Notes under the pieces: generated by a model
Told to the model about the DNA's origin: nothing
What the model saw: the letters and a program-made list of their open reading frames with translations, nothing else
The model's database searches: none
DNA from: UBA10649 sp963749905
Lineage (GTDB): Bacteria > Actinomycetota > Actinomycetes > S36-B12
Direction of reading: 5' to 3'
DNA length: 64,000 bases
NCBI GenBank assembly: GCA_963749905.1
Contig: CAVVOF010000004.1
Span: 372,001-436,000, forward strand
Part shown: positions 24,046 through 33,452 of the stretch, piece after piece
How the letters are laid out: each line of letters opens with the position of its first letter
How positions within the stretch are numbered: position 1 is the stretch's first letter
Position numbers and translations under genes: made by a program

Positions 24046-26544
24046 CTAGACGACGGCGCGGCGACCGCGCACCTGGCTGTAGACAATGGCGGCAAGGACG
24101 ATGAGGACGCCCTGGAAGAAGTACGTCGACCACTGGTCGAGTCCGAGGAAGGTAGTGGCGTTCAGGACCTGGATGATCAGGCCGGCGCCCAGCAGCGTCC
24201 CGATGAAGGTGCCTCGTCCACCCAGCAGGCTGGTCCCGCCCAGCACGACTGCCGTGATCGACGTCAGCGTGAAGTTCGCCCCCTGTGACGGATCGCCGAT
24301 GCCGATCTGTGCCATCAGGATCAGGCCGCCCAGGAAGACGCAGGCGGACACCGCGACGTAGGCCAGCATCACCGTCCGGGTGACGTTGACACCAACCCGT
24401 CGCGCGGCCTCCTCGTCAGACCCGACAGCCCGAAGCCTCAGGCCCCACCGCGAGTACCTCAGCGCCGCCTCGAGGAGGAAGGCGAACAGGACGAGCACGA
24501 TGAACGCCACCGGAAAGGGGCCGACCTTCGTCTTGAGCGCACCAGTGACCGAGGAGTTGATGATGCCCTCGGGGCCGTCGCGCAGCACGAAACTCAACCC
24601 TTGCAGCGCGATGTACACCGCCAGGGTCGCCGCCACCGGGGTGAATCTGCCGAACCTGATCAGGAAGCCGTTCACGGTGCCTGTGATCAACGCGGCCACG
24701 AGCATCAATGAGAGGCCCAGCAGGATCTGGCTGACAGCACTGTCGTCGGCGATGAAGAACGAGCCGATGACCACGAGGAAGCCGGCAAGCGGCCCCACCG
24801 ACAGGTCGATGCCGCCCGTCATGAGTGCGATCGTCTGACCCATCGCGATGAACCCAAGAGCGGCGACGAGTCCCTGGATGGCGGTGATGTTGAAGGCCGC
24901 GAAGTAGCGGTCGTTCTGCGCGAAGACATAGGCGCCGAGGGCGATCATCACGACGGCCAGGATCAGAACCGGCGAGTAGTCACCCTGGAGGAAGCGCCCC
25001 ACCCGGGTGGACCGGCCCTTGCGCACCGGCGACTCCACGCTCTCATGACCGGTCGCGCCCACCGCCGCTGAGACGATTCGCTCCTCGGTGATCTCGTCGC
25101 CCTCGAGCTCGGCGACGACCCGGCCTCGCGACATCACGATCACGCGGTCACACAGGCCCTCGAGCTCCTTCGCGTCGGATGAATTCACCACGACGGGTGT
25201 GCCGTCCTCCGCCACCTCGCGCAGGATGCGGTAGATCTCGGCACGCGCGCCGACGTCTACGCCCTGGGTGGGCTCGTCGGCCACCACGATCGCCGGCTCG
25301 GACAGCAGCGCCCTTGCCATCACGACCTTCTGCTGGTTGCCACCGGAGAGCGACGCGACGTTGGCGTCCATGTTCGGCGCCTTCACGGACAACTCGGTCA
25401 GCTCCCGACCGACGGTGTTGACCTCGTCCTTCGACCTGATGAAGAAGCCCCTGACGAATCGTTGAACGGCGACGACTGCGGCGTTCTCGCGTACGGAGAG
25501 GGTCATCATCAGGCCCTCGCGGTGCCGATCGGCGGGCATGTAGGCGGCGCGCTCACGCAGATCCTTCGGGGAGCGATTCTGGCTGTGCACGTGGACGGTG
25601 CCCTCGAAGCGGGACAGGCCGGCGAGCGCGGCCATCAGATTGCTCTGACCGTTGCCGACCACGCCCGCGATGCCGACGATCTCGCCGGTCTGCGCACTGA
25701 CCGAGACGTCGGTGAAGCCGGGGCCGGTGAGTCCGGAGATCGCCAGATAGGTACCGGCACCCTCGACGGCCTGATGCTTGGCGGGAAACGTGGACGCCAG
25801 TTCACGCCCGACGATCCAGTTGAGGAGCTCTGCGTCACTGACGTCTGCCACGTCGGCGGTCCCGCGGTACTTTCCGTCACGCAGGACGGTGACCCGCTGT
25901 GCGAGCGTGCGCACCTCGGCCAACCGGTGGGTGATGTACACGATCGCAGTGCCGTCGGCCGCCGCCGCTCGCACTCGCGCGAACAGCAGCTCGACCGACT
26001 CCTGCCCCAGGGGTGCGGTCGGCTCGTCGAGGATCAGTACGCGGGGCTTCATGACCAGCGCCTTGGCCAGTTCGAGCAGGTGCTTCTGCGCAATGCTGAG
26101 CGCACCGACGCGATCCTCGAGATGCGCGGTCGAGCCGACATCGTCGAGCATGGCCTGCATCGCCTCACGACGAGAGGCGTAGCCGTCGAGGAACTGGCTG
26201 GGCACGGCGAGTCGGATGTTCTCGGCGACCGTCAGGTCGGGGAGCACCGCAGGATGCTGGTGCACGATCGCGATGCCCTGCGCCATCGCCAGCGCGGGGG
26301 TCAGCGCCGTCACGGAATTCCCGGCGATGTCGATCGTGCCGGCGTCGGGCTGGGTGGTTCCGGATGCCACGTTCATCAGGGTCGACTTGCCGGCGCCGTT
26401 CTCGCCGAGGAGTGCGTGCACCTCGCCGGGGCGCACGTCAAAGGACACGTCCACCAGTGCGGCCACGCCGGCGTAGTACTTCGAGATGCCGGACAGCACC
26501 ATCGCCGCGTCGGTGGCGACCATCATGGTGGTGTTCTCGCTCAC
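24046..26544 (-). CDS. CUT2-type sugar ABC transporter, fused ATPase-permease
   Basis: The 832-residue single polypeptide joins a tandem RbsA-type ATPase (about 1-510) to an RbsC-type permease (about 540-830). The first nucleotide-binding domain has Walker A GENGAGKST at 47-55 and Walker B LILDEPTAPL. The second has the degenerate loop GVVGNGQSNLM, as in RbsA-like proteins, and LSGGNQQKVVMARALL. The permease part has many hydrophobic segments and GTSLLGGRGTF. The GTG at 26544 is preceded by AGGAG. Two separate genes are the norm; no stop or frameshift separates the halves. It imports a sugar or polyol with the SBP and the second permease. Confidence 0.88.
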   Translation of the reverse strand: MSENTTMMVATDAAMVLSGISKYYAGVAALVDVSFDVRPGEVHALLGENGAGKSTLMNVASGTTQPDAGTIDIAGNSVTALTPALAMAQGIAIVHQHPAVLPDLTVAENIRLAVPSQFLDGYASRREAMQAMLDDVGSTAHLEDRVGALSIAQKHLLELAKALVMKPRVLILDEPTAPLGQESVELLFARVRAAAADGTAIVYITHRLAEVRTLAQRVTVLRDGKYRGTADVADVSDAELLNWIVGRELASTFPAKHQAVEGAGTYLAISGLTGPGFTDVSVSAQTGEIVGIAGVVGNGQSNLMAALAGLSRFEGTVHVHSQNRSPKDLRERAAYMPADRHREGLMMTLSVRENAAVVAVQRFVRGFFIRSKDEVNTVGRELTELSVKAPNMDANVASLSGGNQQKVVMARALLSEPAIVVADEPTQGVDVGARAEIYRILREVAEDGTPVVVNSSDAKELEGLCDRVIVMSRGRVVAELEGDEITEERIVSAAVGATGHESVESPVRKGRSTRVGRFLQGDYSPVLILAVVMIALGAYVFAQNDRYFAAFNITAIQGLVAALGFIAMGQTIALMTGGIDLSVGPLAGFLVVIGSFFIADDSAVSQILLGLSLMLVAALITGTVNGFLIRFGRFTPVAATLAVYIALQGLSFVLRDGPEGIINSSVTGALKTKVGPFPVAFIVLVLFAFLLEAALRYSRWGLRLRAVGSDEEAARRVGVNVTRTVMLAYVAVSACVFLGGLILMAQIGIGDPSQGANFTLTSITAVVLGGTSLLGGRGTFIGTLLGAGLIIQVLNATTFLGLDQWSTYFFQGVLIVLAAIVYSQVRGRRAVV

Positions 26545-26593
26545 CTGTTCACCTGCTCCTCGGCGTGGGTCGGGATCTGCCTTCGACCGGAGT

Positions 26594-26628
26594 GTGGGTG
26601 GCCACGGATGTGCTCCGTGGCCACCCAC
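26594..26628. promoter_or_regulatory. Strong hairpin between binding-protein and ATPase-permease genes
   Basis: Perfect 15-bp arms GTGGGTGGCCACGGA and TCCGTGGCCACCCAC surround a 5-base loop TGTGC in the 96-bp gap. No U-run follows. In ABC operons such stems commonly stabilise the upstream binding-protein mRNA or attenuate read-through, giving more binding protein than membrane components. Confidence 0.6.
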
Positions 26629-26640
26629 GAGTTCCGGCTG

Positions 26641-27804
26641 CTACTGCATCAGGGCAGCCTGGTCGTCGCCGGACAGCTGCGCGGAGAGGTACACGTCTCC
26701 GGGCAGGTCATCACGGCACTGGATCGGCTTCGAGGGATCGAGCGAGTCCTCGAATACGGCGTGCACGTGCTCGGCCGTGGCCGGCACCTCGCCGCCAGTG
26801 GCCTCCGCCACCGCGTACTGGATCGCGGTGCGGGCATGGTCGTTCCCGGTGGCCACAGTCAGCATCGGGAAGCCGTCACCGGCCGCCTCCTGCTCCTGCC
26901 AGAAGCAGCCGAGCACGTTGCCGTCCGAGGTGGCCAGGGCCGGGATCGGCTTGCCTGCCTTCGTGAACTCGGGCAGCGCACCCACGAGCGACGGACCGAA
27001 GTCCGACGCGATGCCGTCGATCTGCGGGTACTTGGCGATCGCCGCGGTCAGCACTTGCTGACTGAGCGCCGGATCCCAGTTGGTGACCTCGAAGGGCAGT
27101 TCACCGATGAAGGTGTACTTGTCACCCTCAGCGCCGAGGTTCGCCTGCAGGGCCTCGGACATGTTCGTGCCCTGGCTGTTGCCCTTGGGACCGCTCAGGA
27201 TCAGGATGTTCCCGCCGTCCGGCAGCGCCTTCTTGAAGAACTCCGCGTAGTTGTTGCCGTCAGCCACCGGATCGAGCCCGATGTACTTGGTGTAGTCGAC
27301 TCCGTCGGCTCCGCCGGGGAACACGCGGTACGGAACGGTGACGACGCCGGCGTCGAACGACTCCTTGAGGGTGGGCAGGATCGCCTCACTTGCATCCGGG
27401 AAGACGACGAGGGCGTTGACTCCCTTGGCCACCATGCCCTGGATGTCGGAGATGGACTTCTGCAGGTCGCCCTGGCCGTCCGCGTAGATCAGCTCCTTGA
27501 CGCTCGGGCAGAGGGCGGCCTCCTGACGGCCGGACTCGGTGGTGACCAGGCGCCAGCTGTTGCCGCCGAAGCCGTCGGCAAAGCCGAGGGTGATCTCGTT
27601 CGGGCCACACCATGACGGCACGTCGCCGGCTGCCGCCTCGGTGTCGCCCTCCTCTTCCATTGCCTCCTCGGAGGCAGGCGCCTCAGCGGCCTCGGAAGCC
27701 GGGGCTTCCGCCGACTCGCTTTCCGAGGACGAACCGCCGCATGCGGCCAGGGCCAAGGCGGCTACCGCCGCAGTCGCCACAAAGATGACGCGATTCCGCT
27801 TCAT
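26641..27804 (-). CDS. Sugar-type ABC transporter substrate-binding lipoprotein
   Basis: The 387-residue protein has a lipoprotein signal (MKRNRVIFVATAAVAALALA then ACGG, acylated Cys22), an acidic Ala/Ser/Glu linker (about 25-65) and a type-I periplasmic-binding domain: EITLGFADGFGGNSWRL, QGMVAKGVNALVVFPDASEA and GNILILSGPKGNSQG. It captures the substrate outside the membrane for the CUT2 transporter. ATG 27804 is the natural signal-peptide start, with GGAAG nearby. The ligand is unknown; the family binds pentoses, hexoses, polyols and AI-2-like molecules. Confidence 0.88.
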   Translation of the reverse strand: MKRNRVIFVATAAVAALALAACGGSSSESESAEAPASEAAEAPASEEAMEEEGDTEAAAGDVPSWCGPNEITLGFADGFGGNSWRLVTTESGRQEAALCPSVKELIYADGQGDLQKSISDIQGMVAKGVNALVVFPDASEAILPTLKESFDAGVVTVPYRVFPGGADGVDYTKYIGLDPVADGNNYAEFFKKALPDGGNILILSGPKGNSQGTNMSEALQANLGAEGDKYTFIGELPFEVTNWDPALSQQVLTAAIAKYPQIDGIASDFGPSLVGALPEFTKAGKPIPALATSDGNVLGCFWQEQEAAGDGFPMLTVATGNDHARTAIQYAVAEATGGEVPATAEHVHAVFEDSLDPSKPIQCRDDLPGDVYLSAQLSGDDQAALMQ

Positions 27805-27873
27805 CCGTTCTTCCCTTCTATTTGGGCGGCACCTGCGCCGCACTTGTCCGATTCGGGTGATCGGGGCTTGTGG

Positions 27874-28914
27874 TCAGGGACTCCGTTGCGGAGCCCCACG
27901 AGCGGACCCGCCAAAGACGCGGGTCCGAATGCCCTTCCAGTCGACGGTGTACAGCGCCACGCCGATGGCCAGGGCGAACGCCTCGACCAGCGTGCGGGCC
28001 GCGAAGGACACGCCGAGGGCCAGGACGAAGGAGTCGAGTTGGGACAGGAACAACGCAGCCAGCACGGTCGCTACGGGGAAGCCGCGTCCGCCGAGGAGGG
28101 ACGTGCCGCCGAGCACGACGGCCGCGACCGACGGGAGCAGGTACGAGTCACCCTGGTAGGCGGTGGGCTTGTTCAGGATGCCGGCGAGCAGGCAGCCGGC
28201 CAACCAGTAGAGCACCATGGCCCAGACATAGGCACCCGTTCGGTGCCGCTTCACCCGCAGGCCCGCGGCCCACGCGGCCACCGGGTTGGCGCCTACCGCC
28301 TCGAATCGGCGTCCGGCGACCATCTTCTTCACCGCGAACGTGACCACGACGGTGGCCCCGATCGCGAAGAAGACCGCGTTCGGAATCCCGAAGGTGAGGC
28401 CCGCAGCGATATCCGCCAACAAGTCGGTCGTCTGCCGCGGGATGCCCCCGGACAGCCACAGGACAACGGCATACAGCAAGGCGTTCATGCCCAGGGTGGC
28501 GATGATGGGGTTCAGGCCGAGCCGGCCGATCACCGCTCCGTTGATGGCGCCCGCCACGAGCAGCACGCCCAGCGCCATCAGGACGGCCATGAGCAGCTTG
28601 CTGTCGTCGCCGGCCGCCTGGTGGGTGGCGATGACGACCGTGAGCGACACCGCTCCGGGGACAGACAGATCGATGCCGCCCTGCTGGACCACCAGAGTCT
28701 GGCCGAGGCTGACGATGGCCAGCACGGCCGCGAAGGGCAGCATGCCGAGCAGCGGACCCCGGGTGACGCTCGAGGGGGCGATGACGGCACTCAGCACGAA
28801 GAGTCCGACGACCGCGATGCCGACGGTGATCAGCCCCCGCGGCGTCCGTGACCACAGGCTGGCGCGGGTGGCAACCGCGCTCGCCGGCAGGTCGGTCACG
28901 GTGTCGATGGCCAC
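27874..28914 (-). CDS. CUT2-type sugar ABC transporter permease
   Basis: The 346-residue RbsC-like permease has about ten hydrophobic segments, the family motifs GQTLVVQQGGIDLSVPGAVS near 75, RFEAVGANPVAAWAAGLRV near 205 and VLGGTSLLGGRGFPVATVLA near 270. Together with the permease half of the fused protein it would form a heterodimeric channel. It is the first gene of the transport/dehydrogenase operon. The promoter region upstream (28915-29050) carries paired inverted boxes. Confidence 0.88.
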   Translation of the reverse strand: MAIDTVTDLPASAVATRASLWSRTPRGLITVGIAVVGLFVLSAVIAPSSVTRGPLLGMLPFAAVLAIVSLGQTLVVQQGGIDLSVPGAVSLTVVIATHQAAGDDSKLLMAVLMALGVLLVAGAINGAVIGRLGLNPIIATLGMNALLYAVVLWLSGGIPRQTTDLLADIAAGLTFGIPNAVFFAIGATVVVTFAVKKMVAGRRFEAVGANPVAAWAAGLRVKRHRTGAYVWAMVLYWLAGCLLAGILNKPTAYQGDSYLLPSVAAVVLGGTSLLGGRGFPVATVLAALFLSQLDSFVLALGVSFAARTLVEAFALAIGVALYTVDWKGIRTRVFGGSARGAPQRSP

Positions 28915-28965
28915 GGCTCCCCTTGTCGGTTCTGGTCGGTCGAACGATCACCACGGTTTAGCGGG

Positions 28966-29040
28966 ACTGTACATACCCCACGAAGTGTTCACAACGGGGA
29001 AACATCACGAGTCCATAACGAATGAACACCGTGCGCCCCT
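28966..29040 (-). promoter_or_regulatory. Promoter with paired GTGTTCA/TGAACAC boxes before the transporter operon
   Basis: On the minus strand, TTGTGA (28994-28989) and TACAGT (28971-28966) are 17 bp apart. The box GTGAACACT (28992-28984) overlaps the -35, and the inverted box GTGTTCA (29039-29033) lies upstream, about 49 bp away centre to centre. The same arrangement occurs at 34449-34514. A regulator binding both boxes, possibly the XRE-cupin protein, is inferred. Confidence 0.5.
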
Positions 29041-29050
29041 GCTGCACACG

Positions 29051-30607
29051 CTAGCGGGCGGTGGACCGCTCCACGGCAGCCGCTCGTCGCCGCAACTCGG
29101 CCTTCTGGACCTTGCCGGTGGACGTCCGGGGCAGGTCCGCGACGATCACCTCGCGGGGCGCCTTGAAATGCGCCAGCCGTCCCCGCACGTGCTCGATGAG
29201 CACCTCCGGGGTGGCGGTCGCGCCGTCGGCGAGCGTGACGAAGGCGACCGGCGCCTCCCCCCACCGATCGTCGGGCCGGGCCACCACGGCCGCATCAGTG
29301 ACGTCGGGGTGATCCAGCAGAACGTGCTCGACCTCCACCGACGAGATGTTCTCGCCGCCGCTGACGATGATGTCCTTGGCTCGATCCCGGATCTCCAGGT
29401 AGCCGTCCGGATGGACCACCGCGAGGTCGCCGGTGTGCAGCCAGCCGTCACGCAGCGCCTCGGCCGTGGCCGCGTCGTCCCGGAAGTACCCCGCCATGAC
29501 CGTCGCCGACCTGACCACGATCTCCCCCATGGTCTTCGCATCGCGCGGCACCTCGAGTCCGGCGGTGTCGACGACCCGGACGTCGGCCACCACTGATGTC
29601 CGCACGCCCTGACGGGCGGCCAGTTCCGCGCGCTCCCGCAGGGATCGGTCCATCCAGTCGCCTTGCGGCTCGCACACCAGTGACGGCCCATAGGTCTCGG
29701 TCATGCCGTACAGATGAAGGATCTCAATACCCATCTCCTCCGCTGCGGCGATCACCTGCGGAGCCGGGGGCGCCCCGCCGACTGCCGCGCGGATCCCCCA
29801 CGGGAACGTGGCGGAGCGGGCGTCCGGGTGGGTGACGATCGATGACAGTACGACGGGGGCGCCGCAGAAGTGGGTGACCCGGTGGTCGGCCATGGCCTGC
29901 AGGGCACGATCAGGCTGCGGTCGCGGGAGGCAGACATGCCGGCCCGCCGCGGCGGTGACCGCCCACGTGAAGCACCAGCCGTTGCAGTGGAACATCGGCA
30001 GCGTCCACAGGTACACAGTCGAGCTGTCCAGACCGAACGTGAGCGTGTCGCCCAAGGAGTTGAGGTATGCGCCTCGGTGCGTGTACATCACGCCCTTGGG
30101 CCGCCCCGTGGTTCCGCTCGTGTAGTTGATGGCGATGAGATCCTGCTCATCGTCCGGATCGACCATTCCAGGGCCGTCCCGCTCGCCGAGCCAGCCTTCA
30201 TAGTCGTCGCCGATGGCGACCACCGTGGGCGCCTCGGGCAGGCCCACGAGTGCCTCCTCGACAGCCGGCAGCAGCTCCGGGTCGACGATGAGCACGCGCG
30301 CACCGCTGTGCTCGAGGATGTATGCATACTCCTGGGGGCCAAGGCGGGTGTTCAGCGCGACCAGCACGGCCCCCGCTCCCGGTACTCCGTAGTGGGACTC
30401 CAGCAGCACCCGGCCGTTCGGAGCGAGAACCGCGATCCGTTCGCCGCGCTCGATCCCGTTTCGCCGGAGAGCGTCGGCCAGCCGTTCTGCACGGTCACGG
30501 AACTCCGAGTAGGTCAGGGCACGGCCGTCGCCATCGATGACGGCCACCCGTGACCCGTGCACATCCGCCGCCCGCCGCAGGAAGTCGAGCGGCGTGAGCG
30601 CCGTCAT
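29051..30607 (-). CDS. Acyl-CoA synthetase (AMP-forming ligase)
   Basis: The 518-residue enzyme has the ATP loop INYTSGTTGRPKGVMYTH near 165-182, LHLYGMTETYGPS near 300, GWLHTGDLAVVHPDGYLEI near 395 and the C-terminal catalytic Lys in PRTSTGKVQKAEL near 500. It activates a carboxylate as the acyl-CoA. The N-terminal ALNTRLGPQEYAYILEHSGA element is typical of short/medium-chain or DmdB-like ligases. ATG 30607 overlaps the hydrolase stop (ATGA). It closes the five-gene operon starting at 34430 and may activate the acid made by the preceding enzymes. Confidence 0.85.
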   Translation of the reverse strand: MTALTPLDFLRRAADVHGSRVAVIDGDGRALTYSEFRDRAERLADALRRNGIERGERIAVLAPNGRVLLESHYGVPGAGAVLVALNTRLGPQEYAYILEHSGARVLIVDPELLPAVEEALVGLPEAPTVVAIGDDYEGWLGERDGPGMVDPDDEQDLIAINYTSGTTGRPKGVMYTHRGAYLNSLGDTLTFGLDSSTVYLWTLPMFHCNGWCFTWAVTAAAGRHVCLPRPQPDRALQAMADHRVTHFCGAPVVLSSIVTHPDARSATFPWGIRAAVGGAPPAPQVIAAAEEMGIEILHLYGMTETYGPSLVCEPQGDWMDRSLRERAELAARQGVRTSVVADVRVVDTAGLEVPRDAKTMGEIVVRSATVMAGYFRDDAATAEALRDGWLHTGDLAVVHPDGYLEIRDRAKDIIVSGGENISSVEVEHVLLDHPDVTDAAVVARPDDRWGEAPVAFVTLADGATATPEVLIEHVRGRLAHFKAPREVIVADLPRTSTGKVQKAELRRRAAAVERSTAR

Positions 30608-31527
30608 CCCGTCCCGGGCCGCAGGTGCTCGACGAACCAGTCGGTTGCCTGCTGCGCCGCGATCTGCAGCTTCGACCGGTCGCTGTAGAGGGTCATGTGC
30701 GTGGTGTGCGGCAGCACATGCAGCTTCTTCCGCGCCGTCGGCAGGACGTTGTACGCGCCGATCTCCAGGTCCCACAGGGTCAGGTCGTCCCCCTCTGCAA
30801 CGATCATCAATGTGGGGGTGTCGTAGACACGTCTCGCGAACGGGACGATGTCGTAGTTCAGGAGCAGGTCGACCGACTCGACTGTGCTGCTGTTCTGGTA
30901 GAGCGGCGCCTCGGACTCCTTTAGTGCCAGAAACGTGTGGAACGTCTCCGGGAACGGCCAGGTCGACAGGTCCCGCTCGGGCTCGGCGGTGGCGTGCGGG
31001 ATGTGCATGCGGCCGGCGGGGTCGGCGAACCGTCGAGCGCGGTCCTCCAGGATGGTCGCCCACAGCTTTCGGTAGCCCATCGTGCCGTGCACGCGCCGCA
31101 TGTTCTCGTAGCCGTCGACGACCGGGATCTGGCTCACGATCGCCTTGACGCGCGGATCGATCGCAGCCAGCACGACGACATGCCCGCCGGAGTACGAGAT
31201 GCCCCATGCGCCGATCCGGTCGGCGTCTACCTCTGGCCGAGCCGCGAGGAAGCTCACGGCGTTCTCGTAGTCCCGGATCTGCATCCAGGGGTCGAGGTGC
31301 TGACGTGGCTCCCCGTCTGAGACGCCGAGATTCCGGTAGTCGAAGACCAGCGCCGCCAGACCGTTCTCGGCGAACTGTGCGGCGTAGTGCGGCATCACCA
31401 GTTCGCGCACATAGCACCAGCCGCCCGCTAGCACGACCGCCGGGTGCGGACCCTCGCCGTCGGGCAGGTACAGCCACCCCCGCACCGTGGTTCCCTCACT
31501 GAGGAACTCGACGTCAAGTCGCGTCAT
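30604..31527 (-). CDS. Alpha/beta hydrolase
   Basis: The 307-residue hydrolase has the oxyanion region VVLAGGWCYVRELVMP, the nucleophile elbow GAWGISYSGGHVV (Ser near 112), an acidic residue in LMIVAEGDDLTLWDLE near 245 and a late His in LPHTTHMTLY near 275, giving a complete triad. It probably hydrolyses an ester, lactone or thioester in the pathway. It lies between the beta-hydroxyacid dehydrogenase (2-bp gap) and the acyl-CoA ligase (overlap). Substrate is unknown. Confidence 0.82.
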   Translation of the reverse strand: MTRLDVEFLSEGTTVRGWLYLPDGEGPHPAVVLAGGWCYVRELVMPHYAAQFAENGLAALVFDYRNLGVSDGEPRQHLDPWMQIRDYENAVSFLAARPEVDADRIGAWGISYSGGHVVVLAAIDPRVKAIVSQIPVVDGYENMRRVHGTMGYRKLWATILEDRARRFADPAGRMHIPHATAEPERDLSTWPFPETFHTFLALKESEAPLYQNSSTVESVDLLLNYDIVPFARRVYDTPTLMIVAEGDDLTLWDLEIGAYNVLPTARKKLHVLPHTTHMTLYSDRSKLQIAAQQATDWFVEHLRPGTG

Positions 31528-31529
31528 TG

Positions 31530-32405
31530 CTACCTCCCTGTCGTGACCCCCAAGAACCGGGCAAGTGCCGCCATGTCCTGATCGCCATAGCCCGCGGCGC
31601 AGGCGCCTGCGACCTCTGCCCGTACCGCGTCCGCCACCGTGGCCGAGACCCCCTGATCCCGAGCGAACTCAGTGATCAGTCGCAGGTCCTTGTTCGTCAG
31701 TTCGAGACTCATCGCCACTGGTGTGTCGGGGTCGAGGAAGGCGGGTCGCTTGTAGGCGACGAAGGGAGCGGCCACGACGCTGTCGAGGAAGACCTCGTAG
31801 GCAGCCGATGGTTCCACCCCCGCGCTCGCTGCGAGTGCAAGCGCCTCCGAGACCGCCGAGTTCAGGGTGTGCACGACCAGGTTGACGGACAGCTTCATCG
31901 CCTGGCCCGCGCCCGCCTCTCCCAGGTAGGCGACCTTCTTCGCGAATGCGGCCAGCACCGGTTCTGCGCTGGCGACACCCTCACGACTGCCGCTCGCCAT
32001 GACCAGGAGTTGGCCGGCAGCGATGGTCGGGACGCTGCCCGAGACTGGAGCGTCCACGAACGGCACGCCACGCTCGGACAAGGCCGAGTCCAATGCGCGG
32101 GCTGTTGCGACCCCGCTCGTCGCCATGTCGCACACGACCGCGCCGGGGCGAATGGCGGACAGCACCTCGGGGTCCAGCAGGACTCCCTCGGTCACGTCAC
32201 CCGACGAGAGAATGCTGATGACGAGTTGGCCCTCCGCGACGGCCGCCGCCGGCGAGGCCGCGACACGGGCCCCAGTCTCGGCCGCAACTGCCTCCGCGGC
32301 GGACGCCGTGCGGTTCCACAGGGTCACCTGGTGGCCTGACTCGACCAGCTTTCGGGCCATGGCCGCGCCCATGCGGCCCACTCCGAGGATCGCGACGTCA
32401 GCCAT
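31530..32405 (-). CDS. NAD-binding beta-hydroxyacid dehydrogenase (6PGDH-like)
   Basis: The 291-residue protein has the Rossmann motif VAILGVGRMGAAMARKL, the substrate-binding FVDAPVSGSVPTIAAGQL near 120 and the catalytic Lys in GQAMKLSVNLVVHTLN near 170, matching the 3-hydroxyisobutyrate/tartronate semialdehyde reductase family. It would interconvert a 3-hydroxyacid and the semialdehyde. It overlaps the end of the upstream zinc dehydrogenase by 8 bp, showing tight coupling in the operon. Confidence 0.85.
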   Translation of the reverse strand: MADVAILGVGRMGAAMARKLVESGHQVTLWNRTASAAEAVAAETGARVAASPAAAVAEGQLVISILSSGDVTEGVLLDPEVLSAIRPGAVVCDMATSGVATARALDSALSERGVPFVDAPVSGSVPTIAAGQLLVMASGSREGVASAEPVLAAFAKKVAYLGEAGAGQAMKLSVNLVVHTLNSAVSEALALAASAGVEPSAAYEVFLDSVVAAPFVAYKRPAFLDPDTPVAMSLELTNKDLRLITEFARDQGVSATVADAVRAEVAGACAAGYGDQDMAALARFLGVTTGR

Positions 32406-33450
32406 GGCGCGGGTCCACCAGGATCTTCCCGTGGGCCGTGCCGGAGACGAGTGGATCGAGTCCGGCTTCGACCACCTCAGTCAGCGGGATGACGTGCGCG
32501 GGCAGCAACTCCGACAGGGGCGTCCGATCGAGGAGAGCGAGGGCGGCCGGGATGTCCGTCCCGCACACGTGGGCAACCGTCGTCTGCACGTTGACCTCAC
32601 GCAACACGATGTCGGCTAGGTTCAGCGGCTGCGGCGTCTTGTTGAGTCCGACCAGGACGACATTCCCGCCACGCGCGGCCAGTCCGAAAGCACGCTCAGC
32701 AGAGCCCAGCACACCGGAGGTTTCGAACACGGTCTGCGCGCCCTCCGGGATCAGGTCCCGGAGATCAGCCGGCGAGGCATCCGCAGAGATGAGGTGCGTC
32801 CGACTGGCACCCAGGGTGCGTGCCACGGCGAGTCTGCCCTCGTCGATGTCCATCGCGATGACGGGGCCATCATGGCTTCCCAACGCCGAGCAGATGAAGG
32901 ACCCGATTGCCCCGACGCCCAGTAGGACAATGGTGTCGCCGGGTGACACATGCGCGCGGTTGACGCTGTGGATGCCGACCGCCAGGGGCTGCGCGAGCCC
33001 GGCATCGATATCAGCGCAGGAGTCCGGGATGGTCACGCAGATGGACGACGGGGCCGCCGCGTACTCGGCGAGCCCGCCATGCGTGCTCAGCCCCAGCGTG
33101 TAGTAGTGGGCGCACAGATTCGTCCGACCGGCCCGGCACCACGCGCACTCGCCGCAGGAGACGCCGGCACCGCAAGCGATCCGCTCACCGATGCGATGCC
33201 GCACATCGGCACCCGCGTCCACGACCGTGCCGATGAACTCGTGCCCCAGGATGGTCGGACCGACGTGCCCGCTGCCGGGGTGCGGTGTGTTGAGCGGAAC
33301 CATCATCGGACCCTTGCCGTACTCGGTGGCGTCCGTCCCGCACAGGCCGTTGTACGTCACCTGCACGAGCAGGTCACTCGCACCGAACGTCGGGTCGGGT
33401 CGGTCCTCGACCCGCAGATCGTGGGGGGCGTAGAGAACTCCAGCCTTCAT
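32398..33450 (-). CDS. Zinc-dependent alcohol dehydrogenase (MDR, butanediol/sorbitol type)
   Basis: The 350-residue enzyme resembles the dehydrogenase at 22962-24023: MKAGVLYAPHDLRVEDRPDP, catalytic-zinc Cys in YNGLCGTDATEYGKGP, LGHEFIGTVVDAG, structural cysteines in CGECAWCRAGRTNLC and the NAD fold VLLGVGAIGSFICSALG. Two related enzymes may act on different diols or on both hydroxyls of one substrate. ATG 33450 lies 2 bp after the upstream dehydrogenase stop. Confidence 0.85.
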   Translation of the reverse strand: MKAGVLYAPHDLRVEDRPDPTFGASDLLVQVTYNGLCGTDATEYGKGPMMVPLNTPHPGSGHVGPTILGHEFIGTVVDAGADVRHRIGERIACGAGVSCGECAWCRAGRTNLCAHYYTLGLSTHGGLAEYAAAPSSICVTIPDSCADIDAGLAQPLAVGIHSVNRAHVSPGDTIVLLGVGAIGSFICSALGSHDGPVIAMDIDEGRLAVARTLGASRTHLISADASPADLRDLIPEGAQTVFETSGVLGSAERAFGLAARGGNVVLVGLNKTPQPLNLADIVLREVNVQTTVAHVCGTDIPAALALLDRTPLSELLPAHVIPLTEVVEAGLDPLVSGTAHGKILVDPRHG

Positions 33451-33452
33451 CG

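Noticed and set aside
26594..26628. Hairpin as a full transcription terminator
   Set aside because: No U-run follows and the downstream ATPase-permease gene has no clear promoter of its own, so complete termination would silence it.
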